Shown: positions 36,701 to 48,966, numbered from the stretch's first letter. The stretch is DNA of 64,000 nt from CAVRIA01 sp963721115 (GCA_963721115.1 CAVRIA010000002.1:5136-69135), one strand, 5' to 3'. A program made the numbers and translations. Notes: generated by a model from the letters alone, not told the origin.

Positions 36701-37032
36701 GCCAGCTGCTCGTCGTAGCGGAACGGGAAGTGCTCGGCGTCGGTCTCGAGAAAGAAGTCGAACGGGTTGATCACCGTCATGTCGGCGACCAGTCCGACCG
36801 TGATGGCCAGCTCGCCGGCGCGCTCCGTGAACACCAGGCGCGCCAGGTAGTTGCCGAAGGGGTCCTGCTGCCAGTTCAGAAAGTGCTCGCACGGCTCGAC
36901 CTTCAGCGAGTAGGCGAGGATCGGCGTCCGGCAATGCGGCGCCGGCCGCAGGCGAACGACGTGCGGGAGCAGCGCCACCGGGCGGTCGTAGCGGTAGCAC
37001 GTGCGATGGGTCAGGGCGACGCGGATGGCCAT
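33705..37032 (-). CDS. Large transglutaminase-DUF2126 protein, multiply frameshifted
   Basis: A polypeptide of about 1100 residues. The N-terminal transglutaminase has RVALTHRTCYRYDRPVALLP, the catalytic ALGSCRDTGWLLVQIL, TDLHAWAEVYVPGAGW and LDPTSG. It is followed by DUF2126: VRLTMGGEPTFVSIDDMDGE, KRRLAGDLLRRLQ, FMLDGRHTGTGGGNHVTLGG, YLFSGLFIGPTSQAPRVDEA and the tail VAGVRYRAWQPPSALHPTIP. Breaks lie near 36125, 34940, 34850, 34797, 34350, 34322 and 34035, plus an in-frame TAG at 34081-34083. Every piece is in family order, so these are probably sequencing errors. It heads the three-gene cluster. Confidence 0.85.
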
Positions 37033-37273
37033 GGGATCACCGCTCGCCGGGCGGCGGTATCTTCGCAGAGCTCGTGATACGGCGTCCGTCGCGTGGTGAG
37101 TGACGCCGGCGCGGGGATGTCGCACCCACCTCGAATTTCTTCATGTTTTCCGTTGCCGCTTGCGCGGGGCAAGCCCGGGCCGATCTACTCAAGCGAGCTC
37201 AGTGCCAGACGGGGGCGCCGCGCCGTTGCAGCACGATCGGCGCCCGGGGGTCGGCTCGCCGCGGTTCCCTGCC

Positions 37274-37312
37274 GAGAAACTGGGCAGTGATCGGTCGAGA
37301 AACTAGGCAACG
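37274..37312. repeat. Two-copy 22-bp tandem repeat
   Basis: GAGAAACTGGGCAGTGA and GAGAAACTAGGCAACGA follow each other with a 22-bp period. They lie in the 293-bp gap between the DUF2126 gene start and the convergent-side end of the hypothetical gene at 37326. Apart from this the gap (37033-37325) holds nothing I can name. Confidence 0.4.
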
Positions 37313-37325
37313 AACGAGGGCGCCG

Positions 37326-37892
37326 TCAGGGGGTCTTCGCCGGCCACGACGCCTCGCTGTTGACCGGCACCTTGACCGGTCGAGCCGTGTACGAGCCCCC
37401 GGCGCCGTCCACCACCCACACCGTCTTGCTGTCCTCGAGGGCCAGGTCGCAGGGCACCCGCGGCGTGTGGAAGATGACCACGATGACGTTCGAGCCCTCC
37501 GTGATCGACATCCACCAGTCGGTGGTTCCCTCGTCGCCCGACATCACCCACAGGAACTGACAGGGCTTGCAGGTCGACTGGAAGAGCTCCGCTGCCTTCA
37601 GCATGCCGCTGCTCAGCGTCTTCTTCACCTTCTCCTGAATGCCGGGCCAGAAGGGATCGGCACCCGACCCCTCGCCCAACCAGTGCTTGCGAAAATGATC
37701 CGAGTTGTGCGAGGCGTCGTAGAAGTTGCCGGCTTTGGCGACGGCCTCGAGCGTGGCGCCGTTCGGATCGGCCTTGAGACTGTCGATCGCCTCTTGCAAG
37801 CGCTTGCTCCGGGCATGGTTCGGTACGCCGGAGAACTCCTCCATGCGGCGCATGACCCCTGACTTCTGAATCGGATCGGGCATTCCTGGCAT
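37326..37892 (-). CDS. Hypothetical protein, 188 aa
   Basis: The family is not recognised. The start at 37892 (MPGMPDPIQKSGVMRRMEEF) is chosen because CCAGGGAGGG lies just upstream. The N-terminal half is helical and polar. The C-terminal half is beta-rich with a CKPC pair (FQSTCKPCQFLWVMSG) and hydrophobic strands SNVIVVIFHTP and KTVWVVDGAGG. There is no signal peptide. It lies 50 bp downstream of nothing on its strand except the large cyclase gene region (the cyclase gene ends at 37943), so it may be the last gene of that operon. Confidence 0.55.
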   Translation of the reverse strand: MPGMPDPIQKSGVMRRMEEFSGVPNHARSKRLQEAIDSLKADPNGATLEAVAKAGNFYDASHNSDHFRKHWLGEGSGADPFWPGIQEKVKKTLSSGMLKAAELFQSTCKPCQFLWVMSGDEGTTDWWMSITEGSNVIVVIFHTPRVPCDLALEDSKTVWVVDGAGGSYTARPVKVPVNSEASWPAKTP

Positions 37893-37942
37893 CGTGTATC
37901 CCTCCCTGGGTTGAGGCCGCCGCGGAACGGCGGCGGTTGAAG

Positions 37943-41461
<3,519 letters not shown>

Positions 41462-41510
41462 CGCTGCGCCGTTTCGAGGCCGGACCTCGGGCTGTGCGTA
41501 CCAGCGGTCA

Positions 41511-43316
41511 TCAGTGCGGCGCGTCGATGCGGACGCGCAGGAACTGACACAAGCAGCCGAGCGAGGCCGTGGACGCCAGATCCACCTTGCGCCGCTCGAG
41601 GTCGGCGAAGTCGCGTGTCACCGCCGCGCCGGCCGGATCGGGTACGCCGGTGATCCCGGTCAGGAAGCCGGAGAGCTGGCTCGGCGCCCCCGGATCGAGC
41701 ATCGGGTTGACGTGCGTGTTGCTGGTGCCGGTCTCGGCGTTGTGGCAGCCGTTGCAGGTGTTGCGGGAGAAGGTGTGCCGGAGCTCGGACGCCGAGGTGA
41801 TCGTGCCGTCGGGGGCGGTGAACGGCAGGATGCCGGGCGCGTTCCAGAACGTCAGCACCGGCTTGCCGAAGGCGTGGTCGCCGAGAAAGTGCTGGCCGGC
41901 CGGAAAATCCGGCTTCACCTCATAGACCTCGATCGCGATCCCGGCGGCGTTGGCGTTGACGTAGTCGGCCAGGGTCGACGTTCCGTTCAGCGTGTCCTGC
42001 GGTGTCTGCGCGACGGTGCCCTGCACCAGCGCGCCGCCCTCGAGGTGAAACTCGCGCAGATCCCAGTCCGAGCCGCCGGCGGGGTCGTCGAAGCTGAGCT
42101 CGTCGGTGCGCAGCTGGCCGATCGTGCCGGGAGTGGTGACCTGCGCCGTCAGCGCCTCGAGCGCGTCGTTGTACTCGGGGCCGCCGAGCGTCAGGCCGCT
42201 GAGCGCGATCCAGTCCTGCGCCCACTGCTTCAGGCCCATACAGTCGCCGCGGTCGACCTTGTACTCGAAGATCACCGTCGCGCGCAGCGGCTGGCACTGC
42301 GCCGAGAGCGCGCCGAAGACGAAGCGGACCTCACCGGCGCTGCCCGGGCCGCCGCCGGAGCCATAGATCGAGCCCTTCGCGAGGTCGATGCGGTTGACGA
42401 TCGCGAGCAGGCGGAACGGCGCCTGGTCCGGATCGAACTTCACCCCCGCGCCAGCGCTGGCCGCCTTCCACGGTTGCACGATTTGCGTATCGAGCAACGG
42501 TCGCGCCGGCAGCGGCCAGCCGTTGGTCCCGGTGCCGGTCTTCTGCCACTCGGCGAGCCACTTCTCGATGAAGTCGGAGACCTGCGCCTTGGTGACGCCG
42601 GGGCCGCCGGCGAGCTGGTGCATGAGATGACCGAACGACCAGACGGCGTCGGGCGTACCGCGCGGGCCGCTCGGCCCACAGGGAATGTACGTGCGCGCGG
42701 GATCGGTGATCACGTCGGGATGGGTGACGAAGAGCGAGGCCTTGGGATCGGCGTTGCTGACCGAGCAGGTGCCGTTGAGCGAAACCGGCTTGTCACCCCG
42801 CAGGTCGGCGAGCTGCGCCTCGACGTCGAGAAGCGAAAGATCAGTTGCGCCGATGACCTCGCGCCCCGCGAAGCGTGGCAGGCGCGGCGTGAAGCCCGGC
42901 GATGCCATGATCGCCGCCACCTCGCGCCACCTCGACGCGAGCGCATCGACGTCGAGCCGGATGGTTCCGGTGTAGACGCTGTCGCCCGCCGTCGTGTCGC
43001 CGCCGGTGCCATCGTCGCGCAGCTCGACCGGCTCGCCGCCGAGCCGAGTCGCGATCCGCGGCCCCAGCCGCGGATCCTGCGCGTAGCCGACCAGCAGCTG
43101 CGCCGTGCCCTGACCGGCGTCGACGAGCCGCACGGCGAGCGAGCGCGCCACCGGCGGGTGGGTGACGAAGTCGCCGGCCAGGCGCGGCGGTGCGACCGCC
43201 GGGGGAGGGGGTGACCCCAACTCGCCGCGGCACGACAGTCCGGAAAAGACCAGGACGATCATCCAGCCGTGTGCCAGCCACCGGGTACCGAGAGGTCGAG
43301 AAGCGTCTCTCTCCAT
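41511..43316 (-). CDS. Secreted protein with a single CxxCH haem-type motif
   Basis: This 601-residue protein has an N-terminal hydrophobic segment WMIVLVFSGLSC that resembles a lipoprotein signal, although the lipobox is not canonical. No named family is recognised. The C-terminal part has TFSRNTCNGCHNAETGT (near residues 520-524), the covalent haem attachment motif of c-type cytochromes. It is preceded by the structured region ILPFTAPDGTITSASELRHT. The middle shows AIVNRIDLAKGSIYG. A role in periplasmic electron transfer is possible but inferred from the motif alone. It lies 49 bp upstream of the cyclase gene on the same strand. Confidence 0.6.
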   Translation of the reverse strand: MERDASRPLGTRWLAHGWMIVLVFSGLSCRGELGSPPPPAVAPPRLAGDFVTHPPVARSLAVRLVDAGQGTAQLLVGYAQDPRLGPRIATRLGGEPVELRDDGTGGDTTAGDSVYTGTIRLDVDALASRWREVAAIMASPGFTPRLPRFAGREVIGATDLSLLDVEAQLADLRGDKPVSLNGTCSVSNADPKASLFVTHPDVITDPARTYIPCGPSGPRGTPDAVWSFGHLMHQLAGGPGVTKAQVSDFIEKWLAEWQKTGTGTNGWPLPARPLLDTQIVQPWKAASAGAGVKFDPDQAPFRLLAIVNRIDLAKGSIYGSGGGPGSAGEVRFVFGALSAQCQPLRATVIFEYKVDRGDCMGLKQWAQDWIALSGLTLGGPEYNDALEALTAQVTTPGTIGQLRTDELSFDDPAGGSDWDLREFHLEGGALVQGTVAQTPQDTLNGTSTLADYVNANAAGIAIEVYEVKPDFPAGQHFLGDHAFGKPVLTFWNAPGILPFTAPDGTITSASELRHTFSRNTCNGCHNAETGTSNTHVNPMLDPGAPSQLSGFLTGITGVPDPAGAAVTRDFADLERRKVDLASTASLGCLCQFLRVRIDAPH

Positions 43317-43511
43317 GGCCTTGCGCCCTCCCCAATCCCCTCACGCATAGCACCGCCCGTCGGGGGGTGCCTAGTCAGGGATTACCCCAGCGGGCTTTGC
43401 TTCGTGATTCGATCCGGCCTCCGCCGTCCGAGATTCGCGATCTCTCCACCTCTGCGCCGCGGTGACGTCGCTCCACACCGTTCGTCGCTGGCGCATTTTC
43501 GCCAACGGAGT

Positions 43512-44765
43512 ATGATCGGTGAGATCACGGACGGGTTTTGGGACATGGAAATGACGGATCGGAACGACGGGAACGAGGACTTCGCGGCTCTGCTGGCGGC
43601 CAGTGAAGCGGAGTTGGCGCCGCGGCCGAGCACCGGAGACGTGGTGCAGGGGCGGGTGATCGCGGTGGGCGCGAGCAACGCGTTCGTCGAGATCGGCGGC
43701 AAGTGCGAGGCGATGATCGACGTGGCCGAATTTCGCGATCCGGAGAGCGGCGAGGTCCAGCTCGCCGTCGGCGACCGGATCGAGGCCACCGTCATCGACG
43801 ATGGCAACGCCTCCGGCAGCGTCGTCCTCAAGCGCACCGTCGGGCGTGGCGGGCACGTGCCCGGCGAGCTGGAGCAGGCGCTGGAGCACGGGATCGCCAT
43901 CGAGGGCCTGGTGACGGGCGAGAACAAGGGCGGCTTCGACGTCCAGATCGGCTCCGTCCACGCCTTCTGCCCCGGCTCGCAGATCGATCGCCGGCGCGGA
44001 GAGCCGTCGTCGTACGTCGGCCAGCGCCTGCGCTTCCGGGTCACCAAGATCGAGTCCGGCGGGCGCAACGTCGTGGTCTCGCGGCGCGACCTCCTCGAGG
44101 AAGAGGCGGCGCAGCAGGCGACCGAGACCTGGAAGCGCATCGAGGTCGGCGCCGTGCTGGAGGGCGAGGTCACCTCGTTGCGGGACTTCGGTGCCTTCGT
44201 CGACCTCGGCGGCATCGAGGGCCTCGTGCACGTCAGCGAGATCGGTCACGGGCGCGTGTCGCACCCTTCGGAGGTGCTGGAGCCCGGTCAGAAGGTCGAG
44301 GTGAAGGTGCTCAGCGTCGAGCCCGCCGGCGAGAGCGGCCGTGCCCGGATCGGCCTGTCGCTGCGGGCGCTCGCGCCGGACCCGTGGGCGACCGTCGCGG
44401 ACCGGTTTCCGGTCGGCGCGACGGTGCCGGGCGTGGTGCGGCGGCTGGAAGGGTTCGGCGCCTTCGTGGAGATCGCCCCCGGCATCGACGGCCTGGTGCA
44501 CGTCTCGAAGCTCGTCCTGGACCGCCGCGTGGCGCACCCGCGCCAGGTTCTCAACATCGGGGATCAGGTCGAGGCCACGGTCGTCTCCGTCGACCCGGCG
44601 CAGCGCCGCATCGGCCTGTCGATGGTCGAGCGCGCGCGGGCCCAGCGCGACGCGCAGGACGACACGACGCGCAAGGAGGAGAAGGAGGCCCTCGGCCGCG
44701 TGAACGAGCACCGTAGCCTCGGCACCCTCGCCGACCTGCTGTCGTCGAAGCGCGACCGGCGCTGA
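43512..44765 (+). CDS. Ribosomal protein S1-like RNA-binding protein (four S1 domains)
   Basis: This protein of about 417 residues has four OB-fold S1 repeats. They are recognisable at GDVVQGRVIAVGASNAFVEI, GIAIEGLVTGENKGGFDVQI, GAVLEGEVTSLRDFGAFVDL and GATVPGVVRRLEGFGAFVEI, the last two followed by GLVHVSEIGH and GLVHVSKLVL. It would bind mRNA and aid translation initiation. It has fewer domains than the six of E. coli S1, so it may be the main S1 of a lineage with short S1 or a paralogue. The start at 43512 has GGAG four bases upstream; ATG 43545 is an alternative. Confidence 0.82.
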   Translation: MIGEITDGFWDMEMTDRNDGNEDFAALLAASEAELAPRPSTGDVVQGRVIAVGASNAFVEIGGKCEAMIDVAEFRDPESGEVQLAVGDRIEATVIDDGNASGSVVLKRTVGRGGHVPGELEQALEHGIAIEGLVTGENKGGFDVQIGSVHAFCPGSQIDRRRGEPSSYVGQRLRFRVTKIESGGRNVVVSRRDLLEEEAAQQATETWKRIEVGAVLEGEVTSLRDFGAFVDLGGIEGLVHVSEIGHGRVSHPSEVLEPGQKVEVKVLSVEPAGESGRARIGLSLRALAPDPWATVADRFPVGATVPGVVRRLEGFGAFVEIAPGIDGLVHVSKLVLDRRVAHPRQVLNIGDQVEATVVSVDPAQRRIGLSMVERARAQRDAQDDTTRKEEKEALGRVNEHRSLGTLADLLSSKRDRR

Positions 44766-44893
44766 CGGGCCCTCGAGGGATCGTCTCGGGCCGGACCGGG
44801 TTCTTCGAGGCGCGCGTATCTCCGCTGCGGCGCTCATCTCCGCGCCGATCCGCGGGCTGGATTTGTCCGCCTTCTCCTGGCATGGAGCCGCCC

Positions 44894-45682
44894 ATGCCTC
44901 TCTGGCTCAAAGCTCTCGTTCTCGGTGTCGTCGAGGGCGTCACCGAGTTCCTGCCGATCTCGTCGACCGGTCACCTGATCGTCGCCTCGGACTGGATCGG
45001 ATACCCGCAGGCGTCGCGCGCGACCTTCGAGATCTTCATCCAGCTCGGCGCCATCCTGGCGGTGTTCTGGCACTACCGCGAGTCTCTCCTGGATCTGGCG
45101 CGCGACCTGCCCGCCGAGAGCCGGGCGCGCAGCCTGGTCGCCAAGGTGTTCGTCGCCTTCCTCCCCGCCGCCTTCGTCGGCCTGCTCTTCCACCACTGGA
45201 TCGAGGAGAACCTCTTCAGTGTGCGCTCGGTGGCCGCGGCGCTCGTCGGCGGCGGCATCGTCATCCTCCTCATCGAACGCCGGCAGTGGCGTCCCGCCGT
45301 ACAGGAGATGGAGAACATGCGCTGGAGCGACGCCGTCTGGGTCGGCCTGGCGCAGATCACCTCTCTGTTCCCAGGGGTTTCGCGCGCCGCCGCGACGATC
45401 ATGGGAGGCCTGCTCGCCGGCATGAGCCGCCCTGCCGCGACGCAGTTCTCCTTCTACCTCGCCCTGCCCACGATCACCGCCGCGAGCCTGTTCAGTCTCC
45501 TGAAGAGCCTGTCGGATCTCGGCTCCGGCGACATCGTGCCCTTCACCGTCGGCTTCCTCGCCGCCTTCGCCTCCGCGCTCCTCGTCATCCGCGCCTTCCT
45601 GCGCTACGTGCAGAGCCACGACTTCCGCCCCTTCGGCTGGTACCGGATCGCCTTCGGGCTGTTGCTCCTGGTGCTCACCTGA
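44894..45682 (+). CDS. uppP: Undecaprenyl-diphosphatase UppP/BacA
   Basis: This integral-membrane phosphatase of 262 residues recycles undecaprenyl pyrophosphate for peptidoglycan synthesis. Both family motifs are present: VEGVTEFLPISSTGHLIVAS near the N-terminus, and LFPGVSRAAATIMGGLLAGM with SRPAATQFSF in the middle. Several hydrophobic helices and a C-terminal RPFGWYRIAFGLLLLVL are typical. The ATG at 44894 is chosen because GGAG lies 6 nt upstream; ATG 44882 would add four residues. It ends 8 bp into the convergent DUF3047 gene. Confidence 0.92.
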   Translation: MPLWLKALVLGVVEGVTEFLPISSTGHLIVASDWIGYPQASRATFEIFIQLGAILAVFWHYRESLLDLARDLPAESRARSLVAKVFVAFLPAAFVGLLFHHWIEENLFSVRSVAAALVGGGIVILLIERRQWRPAVQEMENMRWSDAVWVGLAQITSLFPGVSRAAATIMGGLLAGMSRPAATQFSFYLALPTITAASLFSLLKSLSDLGSGDIVPFTVGFLAAFASALLVIRAFLRYVQSHDFRPFGWYRIAFGLLLLVLT

Positions 45683-46424
45683 GTAGTCGGATGTTGCGGT
45701 AGCAGGCGGCGGCTGTCTCGCCGGTGTCGTCGGCATCGGTCATGATGGCGACCGAATGCACCGGCGGGGGATCGGTGCCGAAGGCGCGGCGGTACCATTC
45801 CGGGATCGCGACCTGCTCGCGAATCCACTGACCGGCCTTCTCTTCTCCGCTCTGCAGCACGATCATCCGCGTGCGCTCGGTGTAGGGGTTGGGCAGGATC
45901 GCGCCCGGCGCGGCGCGATTCGCCCAGATGAAGCTCAGGGCAGTCCCGGGAATCTCCTGACCGTAGAAAATCTCGAGAAGGCGGCTGCGCGTGCGCTCCC
46001 ACCAGCTCAGCTGCCGGTCCGGTTCGAAGTTCACGTAGACGCGTGCCGGGTAGTCGTCGCCCTGCTTGCGATGGGCGTCTCCCTTCTGCAGCACTCCCTC
46101 GACCCGCCATTCCCAGCTCAGTACGGGGTGCTGCGCAAGCGAGCCGGGAAACGCACGGATCATCCCCGAGGCGGAGCCGTCGGCCCGAGCGCAGACCGTC
46201 CGCCCTGCGGGGTCGAACGAGTATCGCGTCACCTTCTTGCCTGGGAAGCGCACCTCTCGCCATTGCGCCCACTGGGCCGCGTCGTCGAAGCCGAGCCGCA
46301 TCTCCTCGGCTCCGCCGGCCGCGAGAGCCGTGGCCCCGACGAGGAGGCTCTCGCGCCCGCTCGCCGGAGCGCCGAGCAACAACGCCCCGGCGACCCAGAG
46401 AAGAACGCTTCTTCCCCTCCCCAT
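45675..46424 (-). CDS. DUF3047 family exported protein
   Basis: This 249-residue protein has a signal peptide (GRSVLLWVAGALLLGAPASG). The mature part matches DUF3047 features: LSWEWRVEGVLQKGDAHRKQ followed by GDDYPARVYVNFEP, ALSFIWANRAAPGAILPNPY, RMIVLQSGEEKAGQWIREQ, and VAIMTDADDTGETAAACYRN. The function of the family is unknown. The gene is convergent with uppP (8-bp overlap) and lies 45 bp downstream of the carbonic anhydrase gene on the same strand. Confidence 0.8.
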   Translation of the reverse strand: MGRGRSVLLWVAGALLLGAPASGRESLLVGATALAAGGAEEMRLGFDDAAQWAQWREVRFPGKKVTRYSFDPAGRTVCARADGSASGMIRAFPGSLAQHPVLSWEWRVEGVLQKGDAHRKQGDDYPARVYVNFEPDRQLSWWERTRSRLLEIFYGQEIPGTALSFIWANRAAPGAILPNPYTERTRMIVLQSGEEKAGQWIREQVAIPEWYRRAFGTDPPPVHSVAIMTDADDTGETAAACYRNIRLLR

Positions 46425-46469
46425 GAGCGCCGGGCGGGCCCTGCCGGATGAGACCGCTCTCTCCGCCGA

Positions 46470-47264
46470 TCAGGAAGTGACGCGAATGGTCCGCCCGTTG
46501 CGCGCCTGCAGTGGGCGAAAGTTATTGCCCAGGATGTCGCGGAACGCCTTGAACTGATCGGCGGAGAGCTGGGCTGGCTCCTTCAGCACGATAAATGTGA
46601 CGATGGGAGCGCAGGGGGGCGTCGTCAGCGACCCGGCGTACGTGTAGTACCCGGCGGTGTTGGTCAGCCCTTCGGAGAGGTCGATCTCCGTCGCTCCGTC
46701 GTTGATCTCGTCGCCCTTTTTCACCGGCAAACGATTGTCGAAGAGGGCCAGAAAATCGTTCTCTGCCCCGATCTCGTAGAGCATTCCGATCACGGCGACA
46801 TTGCCCGACTCGTCGTTCCGAAAGACCGCGTGAACCTCCATCACGCCCCGCTGCCCATCGACCGTGTGCTCCGCGAGCGTGTGGAAATGGAATTGCCGCA
46901 GACCGTACGTGACACCCTCGAAGGTGAGCGTGCTTCCCCCCTCGTACACCTGCTCGATCGTGTGCCCGTTGTTGAAGATCTTCAGCGGCGTCCCGTGCAG
47001 ATCGAGCGCGAGCGGCTCGAGATCGGGGTCGACCGTCGCGTCCGAGATGTCGATCGGCGACTGCCGCGTATCCGTCGAGCAATCCTCCCACTGCGGTGTC
47101 AGCTCGCCCCAGAAGCCGGGTCCGGCATCCCCCGCATAGTCGAACTGCGGAGTCTCGTCGCTGGCGTCCGCTTTGCCGTTTCCGTCGCCGCAGCCGGCCA
47201 CCAGCAAACCGAGCAAGCCACCCACCATCGCAAAGCGCGTGATACTACTTCCAATCTGTCTCAT
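46470..47264 (-). CDS. Alpha-carbonic anhydrase, lipoprotein
   Basis: This 264-residue periplasmic zinc enzyme hydrates CO2. Lipobox: LLGLLVAGCGD. The mature domain has QSPIDIS (the conserved N-terminal motif), the three zinc histidines in RQFHFHTLAEHTVDGQ, EVHAVFRNDESGNVAVIGML, and the late YAGSLTTPPCAP with the active-site Thr-Thr. GAGGAGGGG precedes the ATG at 47264. The length and all key residues are normal. Confidence 0.92.
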   Translation of the reverse strand: MRQIGSSITRFAMVGGLLGLLVAGCGDGNGKADASDETPQFDYAGDAGPGFWGELTPQWEDCSTDTRQSPIDISDATVDPDLEPLALDLHGTPLKIFNNGHTIEQVYEGGSTLTFEGVTYGLRQFHFHTLAEHTVDGQRGVMEVHAVFRNDESGNVAVIGMLYEIGAENDFLALFDNRLPVKKGDEINDGATEIDLSEGLTNTAGYYTYAGSLTTPPCAPIVTFIVLKEPAQLSADQFKAFRDILGNNFRPLQARNGRTIRVTS

Positions 47265-47305
47265 CGTCCCCTCCTCATCGTTGTGAAGACCCCCATTCAA
47301 TCGTT

Positions 47306-47415
47306 CTATTCTTTGCTCCCCTTGTCGGATTTCCAGGCGCGTTCAGGTGGGTCGATCTCTCGGAGCAGCTCGATGTCCAAGAGGCGCAAGCGAACCTGAC
47401 ACAGCGCGAGATTTT
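47306..47415 (-). pseudogene. Remnant of a C-terminal segment (nucleotidyltransferase-like), copy 1
   Basis: The minus strand encodes LALCQVRLRLLDIELLREID then PPERAWKSDKGSKE and TAG at 47306-47308. It is closely related to the segment at 55402-55521 (LLGIELLREIEPPRRARKSG). In that copy the preceding residues FVANKKAARRPKDL resemble the C-termini of antitoxin-system nucleotidyltransferases (xxNKxAxGRxKDLxDIExL). No start or catalytic domain is present. It lies on the 3' side of a DUF4143 ATPase, as the other copy does. Confidence 0.5.
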
Positions 47416-47565
47416 GTGAAAGTGCGCGCGCAGGCAACCCGCGGCGAAGGTAGCCTGAGCGATCGCGATCAGGTGGTCGTCCTTCTCAACGACGGGGGAA
47501 CCTTCGCTGGTCGCCGATCTGGACAAGATGGGGACGGGCGGGGGGGTGGGGTAAAGGGAGAACTG

Positions 47566-47760
47566 CAGGTTGTTGCGTTGTTGAGCTGTTGGTCGGCAAC
47601 GCCCCCGGCGGCGCCGGATCATCCGAACTGGAAAACTCAGGGACTTTCGGAACAGGCTGAGGCTAAGGCTACGGCTCAGGCTAAGGGTGGTGCGCGCCCA
47701 GCGCGGTCTTTTTGTATCGATGCTCAGCCTCGGCCGGAGCCTTTGCCTTCGCCTACGACC
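47566..47760 (+). repeat. Composite ~190-bp dispersed element, copy 2
   Basis: It reads CAGGTTGTTGCGTTGTTGAG then CTGTTGG, then CCCCCGGCGGCGCCGGATCA, then TTTCGGAACAGGCTGAGGCT. GGCTNA repeats, the centre GGTGCGCGCCCAGCGCGG, NAGCC-type repeats and CCTTCGCCTACGACC follow. The block order equals that of copy 1 at 8253-8443 in the opposite orientation. Its right end is read as the last 12 or so codons and stop of the DUF4143 ATPase (..GEGKGSGRG). Confidence 0.75.
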
Positions 47761-48965
47761 ATGGAAGAAGGGCCCGCCTTCCACTCGTTGTCGAGCCAGC
47801 GGATCAGATCCACCAGCCCGATCGCTTCGGTGCCGTGTCCGATCGGATACCGGCCGGCGCGCGGCACGACGTAGAACCGTCCCTGGGCGCCGATGTCTTC
47901 GCAACCGAGGCGGAATCCTTTCTCCACCTTGGGCGCCGCCGTGCGCTTCACCTCGACGGCGACGACCTTCCGCGGCCCCTCGAGAACGAGGTCGATCTCC
48001 GCCTGCGCGCTCGTCCGGTAGTACGATGCCTGCCACGAGTCCGGCATTCTGCCGAGCAGATTCTCGATGACGAACCCTTCCCATGAGTCGCCGCAGATCG
48101 GATGGCCGAGCAGGGTCTCGGCATCGGGAACGTTGGCGAGGCGGTGGAGCAGGCCGGAGTCGCGGACGTACAGCTTCGGCGTTTTCACCAGGCGCTTCGT
48201 CGTGTTGCCCGACCACGGTCGGAGCTGTCTCACCATGTAGAGGTCGGTGAGGACGTCGAGGTAGTGCTTCACCGTGTGGCCCGACACGCCGAGGCTTGCC
48301 GCGATCCGCGCCGCGTTGAGCTGGTCGCCCTGCCCGAGCGCCAGCATCGTCCAGAAGCGCCGCATCTGCTCGGCCGGAAGTCGCGGTCCAAGCTGCGGAA
48401 TGTCGCGTTCCAGGTAGGTCGTGATGAAGTTGCTCCGCCAGGTCCAGCTGGCGCCGTCGTCACCAGCCAGGTAGCTGGGCGGAAAGCCGCCGCGCAGCCA
48501 GAGTCGATCGGGGTCGAAGTCGACCTGCGCTTCGATCAGCTCGGCGACCGCAAAGGGCGTCAGCTCGAGATAGGCGATCCGGCCGGCGAGCGATTCGGAA
48601 GACTGTCGCAGCAGGTCGCGAGACGCGGATCCGAGCACCAAGAAGTGTCCCGCCTTCTTCCCCTTGCGTATCCGCTCGTCGACGAGGCTGCGGAGCAGCG
48701 GAAAGATTTCGGCCCGGCGCTGCACCTCGTCGACGACCACCAGCTCGTCGCGGTGTGACTCGAGATAGAGCTCCGCCTCCTCGAGCTTGGCCCTGTCGGA
48801 GTCGCGCTCCAGATCCAGGTAGACGGTACCGCCCCCCAGCTTCGCCGTGACCTCCAACGCGAGCGTCGTCTTTCCGACCTGACGCGGACCCAAGAGGGCG
48901 ACCACGGGGAACGCCTCGAGCGCGCTTGCGACCGCCTGTTCGGCATGGAATCGAGCGATCAGCAT
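47724..48965 (-). CDS. AAA ATPase with DUF4143 domain
   Basis: This 413-residue protein has Walker A LLGPRQVGKTTLAL, Walker B ELVVVDEVQRR, a sensor LVLGSASRDLL, and the C-terminal DUF4143 nuclease-like fold (KTPKLYVRDSGLLHRLAN, then EGFVIENLLG and EIDLVLEGPRKVVAVEVKR). The role of the family is unknown. These genes are often solitary and mobile, and toxin-like or DNA-related functions have been suggested. The C-terminal VGEGKGSGRG is encoded by the dispersed element at 47566-47760, so the native end was probably replaced. The start at 48965 has GCAAGG directly upstream and an inverted repeat there. Confidence 0.83.
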   Translation of the reverse strand: MLIARFHAEQAVASALEAFPVVALLGPRQVGKTTLALEVTAKLGGGTVYLDLERDSDRAKLEEAELYLESHRDELVVVDEVQRRAEIFPLLRSLVDERIRKGKKAGHFLVLGSASRDLLRQSSESLAGRIAYLELTPFAVAELIEAQVDFDPDRLWLRGGFPPSYLAGDDGASWTWRSNFITTYLERDIPQLGPRLPAEQMRRFWTMLALGQGDQLNAARIAASLGVSGHTVKHYLDVLTDLYMVRQLRPWSGNTTKRLVKTPKLYVRDSGLLHRLANVPDAETLLGHPICGDSWEGFVIENLLGRMPDSWQASYYRTSAQAEIDLVLEGPRKVVAVEVKRTAAPKVEKGFRLGCEDIGAQGRFYVVPRAGRYPIGHGTEAIGLVDLIRWLDNEWKAGPSSMVVGEGKGSGRG

Positions 48966-48966
48966 C

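Noticed and set aside
47420..47490. MsrA-like string ATFAAGC on the minus strand
   Set aside because: Only about seven residues match the MsrA start and the frame does not continue with the rest of the domain; chance similarity.
47275..48216. 313-codon minus-strand ORF spanning the repeat and the 3' part of the ATPase gene
   Set aside because: It is a shadow of the ATPase gene and runs through the dispersed repeat; no domain and biased composition.
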